From an uncultured Prevotella sp. (lineage in GTDB: Bacteria > Bacteroidota > Bacteroidia > Bacteroidales > Bacteroidaceae), in NCBI GenBank assembly GCA_900554695.1, contig USHV01000037.1, positions 1-22,048 of the forward strand: DNA of 22,048 bases. Reading direction: 5' to 3'. The notes under the pieces were generated by a model that was not told where the DNA came from, did not search any database, and saw only the letters and a program-made list of their open reading frames with translations. Positions 14,499 to 22,017 of the stretch are shown one piece after another. Position numbers and translations under genes: made by a program. Within the stretch, counting starts at the first letter, position 1. The number at the start of each line of letters is the position of its first letter.

Positions 14499-16934
14499 TC
14501 AGATGTTAGCGATAGACATGATGTTTGCAAACACTCCAGCGGCTGTAACGCTCGCTCCTGCTCCGTATCCCTGAATGAGCATAGGATATTCTTTGTAGCG
14601 TTCTGTCGTGAGCAGAACTATGTTGTTGCTTCCCTCAAGGTTGTAGAACGGATGATTGCGGTCCACAGCTTTCAGGCTGACGCTGGTTTTTCCGTGATCC
14701 ATTGTTGCCACAAACCGCCAGTGCTTACCATCCGCCTCAAGTTTCTTGCGACGCTCCTCAAATTCAGCGTCGAGCATCGGAAGTTTCTCCCAAAAATTCT
14801 CTACAGAGCCGCTGAAATAGGATGACGGGATGAACAAGTTTTTCTCCACATCGTCCTGTTCAACCTTATATCCAGCCTCACGGGCAAGAATCACGAGCTT
14901 TCTTATGACGTCTGTGCCACTCAGGTCGATGCGCGGATCGGGCTCGCTGTAGCCTTGTTCCTTTGCACGACGCACTGTCTCAGAGAACGGAACGTCGGCC
15001 GATATCTCGTTGAATATGAAGTTTAGCGTGCCGCTAAGCACCGCCTCTATCTTCAATATCTTGTCGCCTGAGTTTATAAGGTCGTTTATCGTACCGATGA
15101 TAGGCAGTCCTGCGCCTACGTTTGTCTCGAAAAGAAATTTCACGCCACGTTCCAGAGCCGTACGTTTAAGTTTCAGATAGCTCTGATAGTCAGACGATGC
15201 CGCAATCTTGTTTGCCGCAACTACAGACACGTTGTGCTCGAGCAGCAGCTGGTAGAACGACGCAACCTCTTTGCTTGCCGTGCAATCTACGAACACGCTG
15301 TTGAATATGTTCATTCCGATTACTTCCTTCAGCAGTTGCGAGTTGTTGCTGTCATTTGACTTGTTAAGCTGCTCGCGGTAATTCTCAAGTTCTATTCCGT
15401 CGCGGTTGAATATCGCCTTTTTAGAGCTTGCTATGCCCACCACATTCAGTTTCAGTCCGCGGTCAACCTTCAGTTTCTCGTATTGGTCTCTTATCTGTTC
15501 TATAAGTTTACCTCCTACGGTGCCCACACCGCAGATGAAGAGGTTAAGTACTTTATATTCAGAAAGGAAGAAAGAGTCGTGTATCACGTTGAGTGCCTTG
15601 CGCAGGAAACGCCCGTCAACGACGAACGAAATGTTTGTCTCAGATGCTCCCTGTGCGCAGGCTATCACGCTGATACCGCTTCGTCCGAGCGTGCCGAACA
15701 GCTTTCCGGCTATACCAGGCGTGTGTTTCATGTTCTCACCCACGACGGCTATGGTGGCAAGTCCGCTCTCTGCGTGCATTGGGAACATTGCTCCGGTCTC
15801 AATCTCTTTGGCAAATTCCTTGTCAAGAACGCTCACTGCCGACCGTGCATCCTCGTCGCGCACACCTATGGAGGTGGAGTTCTCTGATGAGGCCTGCGAC
15901 ACCATGAACACGCTTATGCCGTTGTTGGCAAGTGCGGTGAATATTCGTCTGTTCACACCGATGACGCCCACCATTGACAATCCGGTCACGGTGATCAGCG
16001 TGGTTCCGCTGATGCTCGATATTCCTTTGATGGGTTTGCTGTCGTTGGCAATCTTGTTTTTTATGATGGTACCCTTGTTCGAAGGGTTGAATGTGTTTTT
16101 AACTTTTATGGGAATGTTCCTTACGCATACGGGATATATTGTCGGCGGATATATCACCTTTGCTCCGAAGTTGCAGAGCTCCATGGCTTCTATGTAGCTG
16201 AGCTCGTTTATTGTGTATGCAGTCTTTATCACACGTGGGTCGGCAGTCATGAATCCGTCCACGTCGGTCCATATCTCCAGAATCGACGCGTCGAGCGCCG
16301 CAGCTATTATTGCTGCCGTGTAGTCGCTTCCGCCACGGCCGAGGTTGGTCGTCTCGCCCGACGATTTGTCGCGGCTGATGAATCCCGGTACGAGCGATAT
16401 GCGTGGAAGATCGTGAAACGCCTTGCGCACAAGCCGTGCCGTCATCTCGCTGTCCAGCGTGTGCTTGCCGTTCTTCCGCTCGGTCATGATGAAGTCTCTG
16501 GCGTCAAACCATTTGGCTTTGCTTATCAGTGTAGCCACGATATTGGAGCTGAGACGCTCGCCATAGCTCACTATTGCATCAAGAGTCTTCTCGCTCAGGT
16601 CGTGAATGAGGAACACTCCGTAGTAGATGCTGCGCAGCTGTTCGAACATTCCGTCCACGATGTTGAATAAGTTTTCGCGTTTTTTTGTGTCGGTGATGAT
16701 CGTGTCTATCATCTTGTGGTGGCGGCTGACCATTGCCTCAAACTCGTTCCGCCAGCCCTCGTCGCCTTGCAGGGCGAGGTGTGCCGTAGCAATAAGTTTG
16801 TCTGTTATTCCGCCGAGAGCGCTCACAACAACGATTATTGGTTGGCTTTCGGCCTCTTTCTCTACGATGTGTTTGAGGCTGAGAATGCTTTTTACGGAAC
16901 CGACAGATGTTCCGCCGAATTTTAATACTTTCAT
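14499..16934 (-). CDS. thrA: Bifunctional aspartate kinase/homoserine dehydrogenase I
   Basis: This 811-residue fusion enzyme catalyses the first and third steps from aspartate toward threonine and methionine. The aspartokinase domain starts with KFGGTSVG (5-12) and includes FISRDKSSGETTNLGRGGSD (185-204). Two ACT-type regulatory repeats span about 310-460, with motifs VGVIGVNRRIFTALANNGIS and PGIAGKLFGTLGRSGISV, pointing to feedback inhibition by threonine. The homoserine dehydrogenase domain has the NAD(P) motif GVGTVGGK (469-476), AANKIA (573-578), and EPDPRIDLSGTDVIRKL (664-680) with catalytic Asp675/Lys679 candidates. Length equals other ThrA proteins. It heads the operon; its leader is about 170 nt and carries a palindrome and a possible short ORF. 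Confidence 0.97.
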   Translation of the reverse strand: MKVLKFGGTSVGSVKSILSLKHIVEKEAESQPIIVVVSALGGITDKLIATAHLALQGDEGWRNEFEAMVSRHHKMIDTIITDTKKRENLFNIVDGMFEQLRSIYYGVFLIHDLSEKTLDAIVSYGERLSSNIVATLISKAKWFDARDFIMTERKNGKHTLDSEMTARLVRKAFHDLPRISLVPGFISRDKSSGETTNLGRGGSDYTAAIIAAALDASILEIWTDVDGFMTADPRVIKTAYTINELSYIEAMELCNFGAKVIYPPTIYPVCVRNIPIKVKNTFNPSNKGTIIKNKIANDSKPIKGISSISGTTLITVTGLSMVGVIGVNRRIFTALANNGISVFMVSQASSENSTSIGVRDEDARSAVSVLDKEFAKEIETGAMFPMHAESGLATIAVVGENMKHTPGIAGKLFGTLGRSGISVIACAQGASETNISFVVDGRFLRKALNVIHDSFFLSEYKVLNLFICGVGTVGGKLIEQIRDQYEKLKVDRGLKLNVVGIASSKKAIFNRDGIELENYREQLNKSNDSNNSQLLKEVIGMNIFNSVFVDCTASKEVASFYQLLLEHNVSVVAANKIAASSDYQSYLKLKRTALERGVKFLFETNVGAGLPIIGTINDLINSGDKILKIEAVLSGTLNFIFNEISADVPFSETVRRAKEQGYSEPDPRIDLSGTDVIRKLVILAREAGYKVEQDDVEKNLFIPSSYFSGSVENFWEKLPMLDAEFEERRKKLEADGKHWRFVATMDHGKTSVSLKAVDRNHPFYNLEGSNNIVLLTTERYKEYPMLIQGYGAGASVTAAGVFANIMSIANI

Positions 16935-17023
16935 TTTCCTTTAATAGATTTTATGCCACTGAACAAAAGTGGGGCTTGTGAATAATTGAGTTTAGGATGA
17001 AAGACACACCTTACGCCACCCAT
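16931..17023 (-). CDS. Possible 30-aa leader ORF overlapping thrA
   Basis: A 30-codon frame starts with ATG at 17023, preceded by AAAGAGGAC, which resembles a Shine-Dalgarno site, and ends in a TGA that overlaps the thrA ATG (ATGA). Its peptide begins MGGVRCVFHP and ends SIKGK. It has two Ile but no Thr codons, so a classical threonine attenuator peptide is not supported. Translational coupling to thrA is possible. This could be chance. Confidence 0.22.
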   Translation of the reverse strand: MGGVRCVFHPKLNYSQAPLLFSGIKSIKGK

Positions 17024-17089
17024 GTCCTCTTTCTCGATACAAAGGAGATTCGGTCGATGAATCACTCGTCTGACATGACTTTTCCGAAA

Positions 17090-17104
17090 TGTGATTATGT
17101 CACA
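17090..17104. promoter_or_regulatory. Perfect palindrome TGTGA-N5-TCACA at the thrA start site
   Basis: TGTGATTATGTCACA has perfect 5-bp arms. It covers roughly +3 to +17 of the predicted thrA transcript, where a bound repressor would block transcription. It resembles a CRP/FNR-family half-site pair but with a 5-bp instead of a 6-bp spacer. The regulator is unknown. Confidence 0.4.
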
Positions 17105-17113
17105 CAATGTGGG

Positions 17114-17144
17114 CAAAGTTAAAAATAATTATAAATATCACCAA
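17114..17144 (-). promoter_or_regulatory. Promoter of the thr operon
   Basis: On the minus strand TAACTTTG (17121-17114) matches TAnnTTTG perfectly. TTGG (17144-17141) lies 19 bp upstream as a near -33 element. Transcription would begin near 17107, giving a leader of about 170 nt before thrA. Confidence 0.6.
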
Positions 17145-17165
17145 CGAAATTAGACAATAATTGAT

Positions 17166-17173
17166 TATTTTTG
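17166..17173 (+). promoter_or_regulatory. -7 box for the FAD oxidoreductase gene
   Basis: TATTTTTG is a perfect TAnnTTTG on the plus strand, predicting a start near 17180 and a leader of about 44 nt. No TTTG is seen at -33. It is about 45 bp from the divergent thrA box, so one regulator could affect both. Confidence 0.5.
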
Positions 17174-17223
17174 CAGGAATAATGACACTGTTGATTTGAA
17201 ACATAACATTTTCTGAACTTTAT

Positions 17224-18801
17224 ATGATACATGAATACCAAATACGTGTGCTGCCTTCGCAGGCTGCATCCGAGCAGACGATAAAGGACTATATAGCCCA
17301 CGACCGCGGCATAGACATACGGACCATAAATGGTGTGCGTGTGCTGCGCCGCAGCATAGACGCACGCCAGCGCACGGTCTTCGTGAACCTGTCGGTGCGT
17401 GTATATGTGAACGAGATGCCGCAGGACGATGCTTACCGCCATACCGACTATCACGACGTGTCCGAAGGCCGTCAGGTTATAGTGGTGGGCGAGGGACCCG
17501 GCGGACTGTTCGCCTCGCTCAGGCTGATAGAACTGGGATTACGCCCGGTGGTGTTGGAGCGTGGCAAGAACGTGCGTGAGCGCAAACTGGACCTGTCGCT
17601 TATCACCAAGACCCAGAAGGTGGACGAGGAGAGCAACTACTGTTTCGGTGAAGGTGGGGCAGGAGCCTACTCTGACGGTAAGCTGTATACACGCTCGAAG
17701 AAGCGCGGCAACACGGAGAAGATACTCAACGTGTTCTGCCAGCACGGCGCTTCTACGTCGATACTTGCCGATGCCCATCCGCACATAGGCACTGACAAGC
17801 TGCCGAGGGTGATAGAAAACATGCGCAACACGATTCTTGAGTGTGGTGGCGAAGTGCACTTCCGCACCAAGATGACGGGACTCATAGTCAGCGACGACAC
17901 GGTTACCGGAGTTGAGGCCGTCGATCTGGAGACGGGCCGCGAACTCACGTTCCGCGGGCCTGTGATTCTTGCCACGGGCCATTCTGCACGCGATGTCTAT
18001 CGCTATCTTGACAAGTCAGGCATAGAGATTGAACCGAAAGGTCTCGCCGTCGGCGTGCGTCTGGAGCATCCGGCGGTGCTGATAGATCGCATACAATATC
18101 ACAACAAGAACGGTCGCGGCAAGTTTCTTCCGGCTGCCGAATACAGTTTCGTCACACAGGTTGATGGTCGTGGCGTCTATTCGTTCTGCATGTGTCCCGG
18201 CGGATTCGTCATACCTGCCGCCACAGGTCCGCAACAGATAGTTGTTAATGGTATGAGTCCGAGCAACCGCGGAACACAGTGGTCAAACAGCGGAATGGTT
18301 GTGGAGACACGTCCTGAAGATGTTGAAGGCGAAGGCGCGTTGAAGATGATGCACTTTCAGGAAGAATTGGAACGCGTATGCTGGCAGCAGGGCAACATGC
18401 GGCAGACTGCTCCGGCGCAGCGCATGGCCGACTTTGTGAATGGACGTCTGTCGTACGATCTGCCGAAAAGCAGCTATGCTCCCGGTCTTATATCCTCGCC
18501 GTTGCATTTCTGGCTGCCTGCACATGTTGGCAAACGGTTGCAGGAAGGTTTCAAGAAGTTCGGTCGCATGAGCCATGGATTCCTTACCAATGAAGCTGTA
18601 CTCATAGCCGTAGAGACGCGTACGTCGTCGCCTGTACGGATTCTCCGTGCTGCCGACACTCTGCAACACATCAGACTGAAAGGTCTCTTCCCCTGCGGTG
18701 AGGGCGCGGGATATGCCGGTGGCATTGTCTCTGCCGGTGTTGACGGAGAGCGATGTGCCGACATGTGTGCCGATTATCTTGACAGCACCGTAGCAGAATA
18801 A
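17224..18801 (+). CDS. NAD(P)/FAD-dependent oxidoreductase, COG2509-like
   Basis: This 525-residue cytosolic flavoprotein belongs to a widely conserved but uncharacterised family of FAD-dependent dehydrogenases. An N-terminal domain of about 80 residues (starting MIHEYQIRVLPSQAASEQTI) precedes the dinucleotide-binding fold, VIVVGEGPGGLFASL (85-99), with the ribose-binding Glu112 in LERG. GEGPGG replaces the commoner GAGPAG. The family signature FGEGGAGAYSDGKL is at 141-154, VILATGHSARDVY follows later, and the C-terminal FAD contact is GLFPCGEGAGYAGGIVSAG from 487. I start at the ATG at 17224, which fits the promoter spacing. It is divergent from thrA and ends before a terminator, so it appears to be a single-gene unit. 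The substrate is unknown. Confidence 0.9.
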   Translation: MIHEYQIRVLPSQAASEQTIKDYIAHDRGIDIRTINGVRVLRRSIDARQRTVFVNLSVRVYVNEMPQDDAYRHTDYHDVSEGRQVIVVGEGPGGLFASLRLIELGLRPVVLERGKNVRERKLDLSLITKTQKVDEESNYCFGEGGAGAYSDGKLYTRSKKRGNTEKILNVFCQHGASTSILADAHPHIGTDKLPRVIENMRNTILECGGEVHFRTKMTGLIVSDDTVTGVEAVDLETGRELTFRGPVILATGHSARDVYRYLDKSGIEIEPKGLAVGVRLEHPAVLIDRIQYHNKNGRGKFLPAAEYSFVTQVDGRGVYSFCMCPGGFVIPAATGPQQIVVNGMSPSNRGTQWSNSGMVVETRPEDVEGEGALKMMHFQEELERVCWQQGNMRQTAPAQRMADFVNGRLSYDLPKSSYAPGLISSPLHFWLPAHVGKRLQEGFKKFGRMSHGFLTNEAVLIAVETRTSSPVRILRAADTLQHIRLKGLFPCGEGAGYAGGIVSAGVDGERCADMCADYLDSTVAE

Positions 18802-18863
18802 ACTCTTTTTATTGACTATCGCGCGGATTCGGTTTTCCGCAAAAGATATGTGCATATGATTGT

Positions 18864-18910
18864 ATGACACGGTATGTGGACGCTTCGGCCTGCTGCCGTG
18901 TCATGCTTTT
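18864..18910 (+). terminator. Terminator of the FAD oxidoreductase gene
   Basis: ATGACACGG (18864-18872) pairs perfectly with CCGTGTCAT (18896-18904). The loop includes GCTTCGGC, a UUCG-type tetraloop. GCTTTTT follows on the plus strand. It lies about 60 bp past the stop codon. Confidence 0.8.
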
Positions 18911-19000
18911 TCATTTTGTAGTATTGTTGATGGGCCATACATTCCCGGAAAATGTCCGGATCAACAGTGTTTTGTCTTGTTTTTTGATTATCTTTTTGGT

Positions 19001-19044
19001 TATTAATATAAAAATACGAGATATAAACTTGAATCCCGTATTTT
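19001..19044 (-). terminator. Terminator downstream of the GNAT gene
   Basis: AAAATACG (19011-19018) pairs with CGTATTTT (19037-19044). Read leftward the stem runs into TATTTTTATATTAAT, a U-rich tail. It lies about 50 bp beyond the GNAT stop codon and after another hairpin at 19073-19103. Confidence 0.6.
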
Positions 19045-19072
19045 CTATTTACAAAAAATATTTTATAGTGTC

Positions 19073-19103
19073 TGGAGAAGAGACCCGATATTACTCTTCT
19101 CCA
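19073..19103 (-). other. 10-bp perfect hairpin spanning the GNAT stop codon
   Basis: TGGAGAAGAG and CTCTTCTCCA form a perfect 10-bp stem with an 11-nt loop. One arm encodes the last residues of the acetyltransferase, and the TAA stop lies in the loop. There is no immediate U-run, so translation of the final codons and mRNA folding would compete. Confidence 0.6.
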
Positions 19104-19693
19104 TCTTCATCATATCTGTATAATTCTATAGGCAGGTACATTCTTCTTGTTGGTTTACACATATCCGTATTAGTCTGAAATGAGAATCCGTTCTTGCTAT
19201 AGAACTTGTTTGTTCTTGAATTATTCAAAGAGTCAACAGTAATAAACTGGCACCCTGAAACATTATAATAAACAAACGTATTCAAGATGAAATCCAAAAT
19301 CTTTTCTCCAATCCTTTTAGATTGCATATCCTTTCTTACTCCCAGATGGCCAATGTTCACGGCAGGGAAAGAGGTCTGCATTTGGAAAATAGCTTTATAT
19401 TCTTCCTGTATACTATAAGATGACTGTTCGATAAAATCATCCCTATCTTCGGAGTTGTCAAGCATAACGGCATCGTTTGCCAGTGTAAAGACTGCGACTA
19501 TTTCATTATCAACAATATTTCTTGCACAATAAGACGAAAAGTAATGATATTTGGAACAAATCAATATCTCATTGTGAAAGAAGCTATCGAGTTCGTTAAC
19601 GCCACAAGAAAAAGAGGACAACTCCTTGCTGTCCTCTTCTTTAAGTTTTTCTATTGATATCTCAATCTCCGAGAATTGGATTTCTTCCTCCAT
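19091..19693 (-). CDS. GNAT-family N-acetyltransferase, possible toxin
   Basis: This 200-residue protein has the order of motifs seen in TacT/AtaT-like GNAT toxins. Near the N-terminus is FSCGVNELDSFFHNE (28-42), matching the usual F-x-CG-x-x-x-LD-x-F/Y-L pattern. The acetyl-CoA motif A is NIGHLGVRKDMQSKRIGEKI (113-132), with QSKRIG standing for the usual Q/RxxGxG/A. The C-terminal VDSLNNSRTNKFYSKNGF (153-170) includes Tyr165, equivalent to the catalytic tyrosine of that group. I choose the ATG at 19693; an upstream GTG at 19720 would add nine residues. It overlaps the preceding 65-aa gene by 32 bp, implying coupled translation. The region looks AT-richer than the operons to its left. GNAT is confident; toxin activity (acetylation of aminoacyl-tRNA in known relatives) is inference. 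Confidence 0.85.
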   Translation of the reverse strand: MEEEIQFSEIEISIEKLKEEDSKELSSFSCGVNELDSFFHNEILICSKYHYFSSYCARNIVDNEIVAVFTLANDAVMLDNSEDRDDFIEQSSYSIQEEYKAIFQMQTSFPAVNIGHLGVRKDMQSKRIGEKILDFILNTFVYYNVSGCQFITVDSLNNSRTNKFYSKNGFSFQTNTDMCKPTRRMYLPIELYRYDEDGEE

Positions 19694-19859
19694 TATTACA
19701 GATGATGTTGTTGTAAACACGTTTAATTCTTGCCTGCCTTTCCTTTATCTCAGACATTTGCGCAGGTGTAATGTTTTTAGATACACACCTTGCAAAATTC
19801 TCTCTGAATAACTTCACTTCTTCAGAGGTCATTTTAGGATTTGGAACTGTATGTATCAT
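19662..19859 (-). CDS. 65-aa orphan protein upstream of the GNAT gene, candidate antitoxin
   Basis: This small, charged, largely helical-looking protein starts MIHTVPNPKMTSEEVKLF and ends GGRNPILGD. I do not recognise a family; in particular I see no ribbon-helix-helix signature of the DUF1778 antitoxins that usually accompany TacT-like acetyltransferases. The central segment MSEIKERQARIKRVYNNI suggests an amphipathic helix with basic residues. It has its own perfect -7 box about 30 bp upstream, and its last 32 bp overlap the GNAT start. The short-gene-first layout with overlap is that of type II toxin-antitoxin operons, so antitoxin is a reasonable hypothesis. A second possible start is the ATG at 19832. 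Confidence 0.65.
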   Translation of the reverse strand: MIHTVPNPKMTSEEVKLFRENFARCVSKNITPAQMSEIKERQARIKRVYNNIICNNGGRNPILGD

Positions 19860-19891
19860 ATTTATATAAGTGTTAAGTGGCTATATCACTG

Positions 19892-19920
19892 CAAAAATAA
19901 GAATAAAATTTCGTTTTAAA
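19892..19920 (-). promoter_or_regulatory. Promoter of the small-protein/GNAT module
   Basis: On the minus strand TATTTTTG (19899-19892) is a perfect TAnnTTTG. TTTA (19920-19917) lies 17 bp upstream, one base from the -33 consensus. The start near 19885 gives a leader of about 26 nt. An inverted repeat TTAAC-acaag-GTTAA lies at 19959-19973, upstream of the promoter. Confidence 0.55.
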
Positions 19921-20002
19921 CACAGAATACAATATAAATAATTTCGCATTTGTGATATTTAACACAAGGTTAATATGCCACACAATGGTCCATGACTTCA
20001 AA

Positions 20003-20030
20003 TAACGTGAATTCGTCGAACTCACGTTAA
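20003..20030. repeat. Left copy of inverted repeat; near-perfect 27-bp palindrome
   Basis: Bases 20003-20029 form a palindrome with one mismatched pair: TAACGTGA at one end, TCACGTTA at the other, and TTCG-T-CGAA in the centre. Bases 20008-20030 (TGAATTCGTCGAACTCACGT and three more) recur as an exact reverse complement at 21995-22017. The stop codon of the 75-aa membrane protein (20027-20029) lies inside it, so it can also act as a hairpin at that mRNA's 3' end. Confidence 0.75.
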
Positions 20031-20254
20031 ATTACTGTAATGGATACATGAATCAAGATAAGCCACAGGGTGGTTTTTATTATAGTGGAGATTCTAAAAT
20101 CCTGTATCAAATCATCTTTGGGAGATATAACAAACTGTACCATATCACGTAATCTGCCGCTCTTTCTATAAGATAAACAGACTATTGAAATGAAACAAAT
20201 TGCAACGAAAGTAAGGCACAAGATAAAACTAAAAAATGATAATGGTTGATTCAT
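20027..20254 (-). CDS. 75-aa two-helix membrane protein, unknown function
   Basis: This small protein has two predicted transmembrane segments, residues 7-28 (FFSFILCLTFVAICFISIVC) and 57-74 (TIIKTTLWLILIHVSITV). A short basic, polar loop between them contains SYRKSGRLRDM and SPKDDLIQDF. I use the ATG at 20254; the frame extends two codons further only through a TTG. It begins 30 bp after the S41-like gene on the same strand, so the two are probably cotranscribed. No family recognised. Its stop codon lies in the left copy of the inverted repeat that brackets the pair. Confidence 0.6.
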   Translation of the reverse strand: MNQPLSFFSFILCLTFVAICFISIVCLSYRKSGRLRDMVQFVISPKDDLIQDFRISTIIKTTLWLILIHVSITVI

Positions 20255-20284
20255 ATGCAAATGGTATGGCGTTGTTTCTGATTT

Positions 20285-21982
20285 TTATCTGTGTTCTCCT
20301 TGCAGATAGTCAATTGCAGCTTGCAGTTGCTCATCCACACCACGTATCATCTCTTTTGCTGTAGGTTCTACGACCAGATCAATCTTCACACCGTTACGCT
20401 GGGCATTCGTTCCGTCCGGATAACATACACCCAATCCTGTAACGTTGAAGGATGCATATGGAAGTTGTATTTTGGTAACATTACCATCTGCTCCTGCCGT
20501 CTGACTTCCAATTGTCACAACTCCAGGTATAGTCTGCAAGAACATGGCAAAGTATTCAGACATCGATTGGGTGCACGCATTTACCAATAATACAATCTTG
20601 CCTTTATAAAGTTTGCCAGGATCAGCTGTATTTTTCGTCAATAGTGCAGACCGTATTAAACTTCCAGGACAGCTAGCCTGCGGTAGCAACACTTCAGCCG
20701 CTTCCCGTGCCTGAGAAAAGAAGAATGTCGGAAGTAGTTTGTGAATCACATCATATTCTGCCGGATAAGCACGTAAATCAATAATGAGTTTATCATAAGA
20801 TGTCAGAAAATTCTCCAAATTCTGTTCATCTTTGCAAGTGATACTGCCAATATTGATACGGGCAATACCATTTGCGACAACCTCTAATTCAGGTTTTGGC
20901 GGTGCGTATAACGAAGAATAGATTCTGGAGACAAACTTATCCCCTTCAACTGAAGAAATTTCCGTAGTGAAAATTTTTCCTTCGCGTATATATTTAATCT
21001 GGACTTTTTCCTTTGCAGTCACCAACGTGGCATACGAGCCATCCCGAAGAAGTGAATTTCTGTTGGAATGAGGTATATATGGTGCAATTTCATTCAGACG
21101 GTCTATCGGACGAAGAGAGTCAATGAGTATGATTTCATCACCTACTGCAAGATCGTTTGAAACAAGAGAACACGTATCTGTGACAAATAGGCGATCTTCA
21201 GCGAATCTGCATACCACTGGGACAAAACGTCCTCCGAAAATTGGGATGTACCACGAATTGACATGTGTGTCGCATAATTCGGAAACCATTTTGGAATACA
21301 AGGCGGAGAAGCTGATAGAACGGTCAAACGCTAATGTAATATATTCTGCAAGTATGTCATCCCATGGACGGTCTGTAATATTACGGTTAGGCGAATAGCT
21401 GTCAACAGCATTCCAGAATTTGGCGACACCGAGAAGACGGTATGCAACATCATCTTTCGGTATGTCTGAATATTGTGTCTCAATATACGAAACATTGACA
21501 GGCGTCTGTTTTACGTATTGATTATTTCCCGGGTCTGCATCTCTGAGCCTCATAAGGCTCTCACTTAGGGCGTTTCCTAATGACAAAGAGTCTGAAATCC
21601 AATTGAAGTCATTAAAAGTCTCTATGTTTTTGTCGTCTTCTTTATCACGTATAGCATAAGAGCCCAATCCTGATATCCACTTTAAGCAAATGTCATTTTT
21701 CATGGAATCCGGTGTGTGAAGAACATCATTTAATAAACAGAAATATTCTGCATCTGCATTGATAGAACGGGAAGCAAACGCCGGGTGATGATACTTTGCA
21801 AACCCCCAAATCCGTGAAGCCCGAACAATTGCATGAATTTGCAAACTGTCTGGTTTTTCCGGCAGTTTAAGTCCGGCATAAGCCTGTGCTGTTGAAAGTG
21901 ACTTCGAATCTACACTACAACTAGAAAAAGTCAGCCCGGTAATAATGAGAATGACTTGAAATAAGATGTAATTCCGTTTCAT
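20285..21982 (-). CDS. S41-family peptidase-like lipoprotein
   Basis: This 565-residue protein has a lipoprotein signal peptide (MKRNYILFQV, hydrophobic core, then FSSC with Cys22 as the lipidation site), so it should be anchored in the envelope. The C-terminal half resembles tail-specific proteases of family S41: VLLVNACTQSMSEYFAMFLQ carries the candidate nucleophile Ser473 in the S-x-S-E pattern, and IGSQTAGADGN follows where Prc-type enzymes have FGKG. The catalytic lysine is missing, as in tricorn-like S41 members. A candidate catalytic His240 lies in LCDTHVNSWY. A PDZ-like segment may lie around 255-345 (AVGDEIILIDSLRPIDRLNE). The substrate is unknown. No standard promoter lies directly upstream, so it may be read from a gene beyond the right edge. 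Confidence 0.82.
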   Translation of the reverse strand: MKRNYILFQVILIITGLTFSSCSVDSKSLSTAQAYAGLKLPEKPDSLQIHAIVRASRIWGFAKYHHPAFASRSINADAEYFCLLNDVLHTPDSMKNDICLKWISGLGSYAIRDKEDDKNIETFNDFNWISDSLSLGNALSESLMRLRDADPGNNQYVKQTPVNVSYIETQYSDIPKDDVAYRLLGVAKFWNAVDSYSPNRNITDRPWDDILAEYITLAFDRSISFSALYSKMVSELCDTHVNSWYIPIFGGRFVPVVCRFAEDRLFVTDTCSLVSNDLAVGDEIILIDSLRPIDRLNEIAPYIPHSNRNSLLRDGSYATLVTAKEKVQIKYIREGKIFTTEISSVEGDKFVSRIYSSLYAPPKPELEVVANGIARINIGSITCKDEQNLENFLTSYDKLIIDLRAYPAEYDVIHKLLPTFFFSQAREAAEVLLPQASCPGSLIRSALLTKNTADPGKLYKGKIVLLVNACTQSMSEYFAMFLQTIPGVVTIGSQTAGADGNVTKIQLPYASFNVTGLGVCYPDGTNAQRNGVKIDLVVEPTAKEMIRGVDEQLQAAIDYLQGEHR

Positions 21983-21994
21983 CTATATTTTTAA

Positions 21995-22017
21995 TTAACG
22001 TGAGTTCGACGAATTCA
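21995..22017. repeat. Right copy of the 23-bp inverted repeat
   Basis: TTAACGTGAGTTCGACGAAT plus three bases is the exact reverse complement of 20008-20030. It lies 12 bp upstream of the S41-like start codon. Unlike the left copy, the outer part of the palindrome is missing: AAACAAAG follows instead of CGTTA. I see no target-site duplication next to the two copies. Confidence 0.75.

Noticed and set aside
18823..18840. Hairpin GCGGA/TCCGC after the FAD oxidoreductase gene
   Set aside because: Only a 5-bp stem without a U-run; the hairpin at 18864-18910 is a far better terminator.
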